NCBI GenBank assembly: GCA_014523695.1
Contig: JAATVS010000620.1
Location: 1 to 13,430, forward strand
Length of the DNA stretch: 13,430 nucleotides
From: Nitrososphaerales archaeon TH5895
GTDB lineage: Archaea; Thermoproteota; Nitrososphaeria; Nitrososphaerales; Nitrososphaeraceae
Reading direction: 5' to 3'
In this document: piece after piece, positions 13,273 through 13,430 of the stretch
How positions within the stretch are numbered: position 1 is the first letter of the stretch
Layout: each line of letters begins with the position of its first letter
The notes under the pieces: generated by a model
Told to the model about the DNA's origin: nothing
Databases searched by the model: none
The model's input: the letters and a program-made list of their open reading frames with translations, nothing else
Position numbers and translations under genes: made by a program

Positions 13273-13430
13273 TTGTGGTTAGAGACTGTATTGGTTAGCG
13301 TTAAATACCAAGAGAAGGGTCATGGCATTCCCTTTTCTACGGAGATTGTAAAATTGAAACAGAGTTATTCAATCGGTTTGAAACATAGATGCGCTCGTTT
13401 AGATCATTATAAGCTACATCAAAAGGATTC
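13273..13430 (+). CDS. Possible partial ORF running off the right edge
   Basis: From TTG 13273 a frame stays open for 52 codons to the window edge: WLETVLVSVKYQEKGHGIPF, then STEIVKLKQSYSIGLKHRCA. An in-frame TGA lies at 13261-13263. TCTATAATTA (13234-13243), 35 nt upstream, could be its TATA box. The sequence is basic and protein-like but matches no family I recognise, and the start is uncertain. The 3' end is outside the window. Confidence 0.3.
   Translation, partial: MWLETVLVSVKYQEKGHGIPFSTEIVKLKQSYSIGLKHRCARLDHYKLHQKD

Overview
The window looks like chromosome from an ammonia-oxidising archaeon (Thaumarchaeota/Nitrososphaeria; a Nitrosocosmicus- or Nitrososphaera-like genome is my best guess). 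This is inferred, not proven. The evidence is low GC, TATA boxes of the TTTATATA type placed 25-43 nt before start codons so that mRNAs have almost no leader, GTG and TTG starts, and a group II chaperonin (thermosome) relic. No tRNA, rRNA, CRISPR array or intact insertion sequence was seen.

Layout. 1-1,190: a decayed open frame at the left edge, a small hypothetical gene (minus) and a decayed plus-strand gene that still has its promoter. 1,135-1,977: a CYTH-like protein (minus). 2,488-3,423: an exported metallophosphoesterase split by two in-frame stops (minus). 3,700-4,740: three broken plus-strand genes, namely an unrecognised one, a transthyretin-like one with a frameshift, and a short membrane/coiled-coil one with two in-frame stops. 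4,742-5,079: a decayed YVTN-type beta-propeller fragment (minus). 5,113-6,042: an intact 309-residue protein of unknown function (minus). 6,357-6,998: a multi-pass membrane protein with a very good promoter. 7,281-8,150: an endonuclease G/NUC1-type nuclease. 8,611-9,845: an exported ComEC-type metallo-beta-lactamase-fold protein followed by a DUF3006 protein, a recurrent pair. 10,105-10,299: a thermosome N-terminal relic. 10,506-11,140: two short minus-strand ORFs. 11,274-11,460: a candidate small RNA. 11,461-11,847: a decayed secreted-protein gene. 11,977-12,831: an exported alpha/beta-hydrolase lipase. 13,273 to the end: a possible partial ORF.

The intact genes are mostly single transcription units with their own promoters; no long operon is visible. 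Several products (phosphoesterase, MBL protein, lipase, membrane protein) face the cell surface. The most striking property is density of decay: about nine broken or remnant genes lie in what simple ORF calling would leave as intergenic space. The most interesting non-coding signal is a strong promoter at 11,274 that would start a transcript just before a chain of three perfect inverted repeats.
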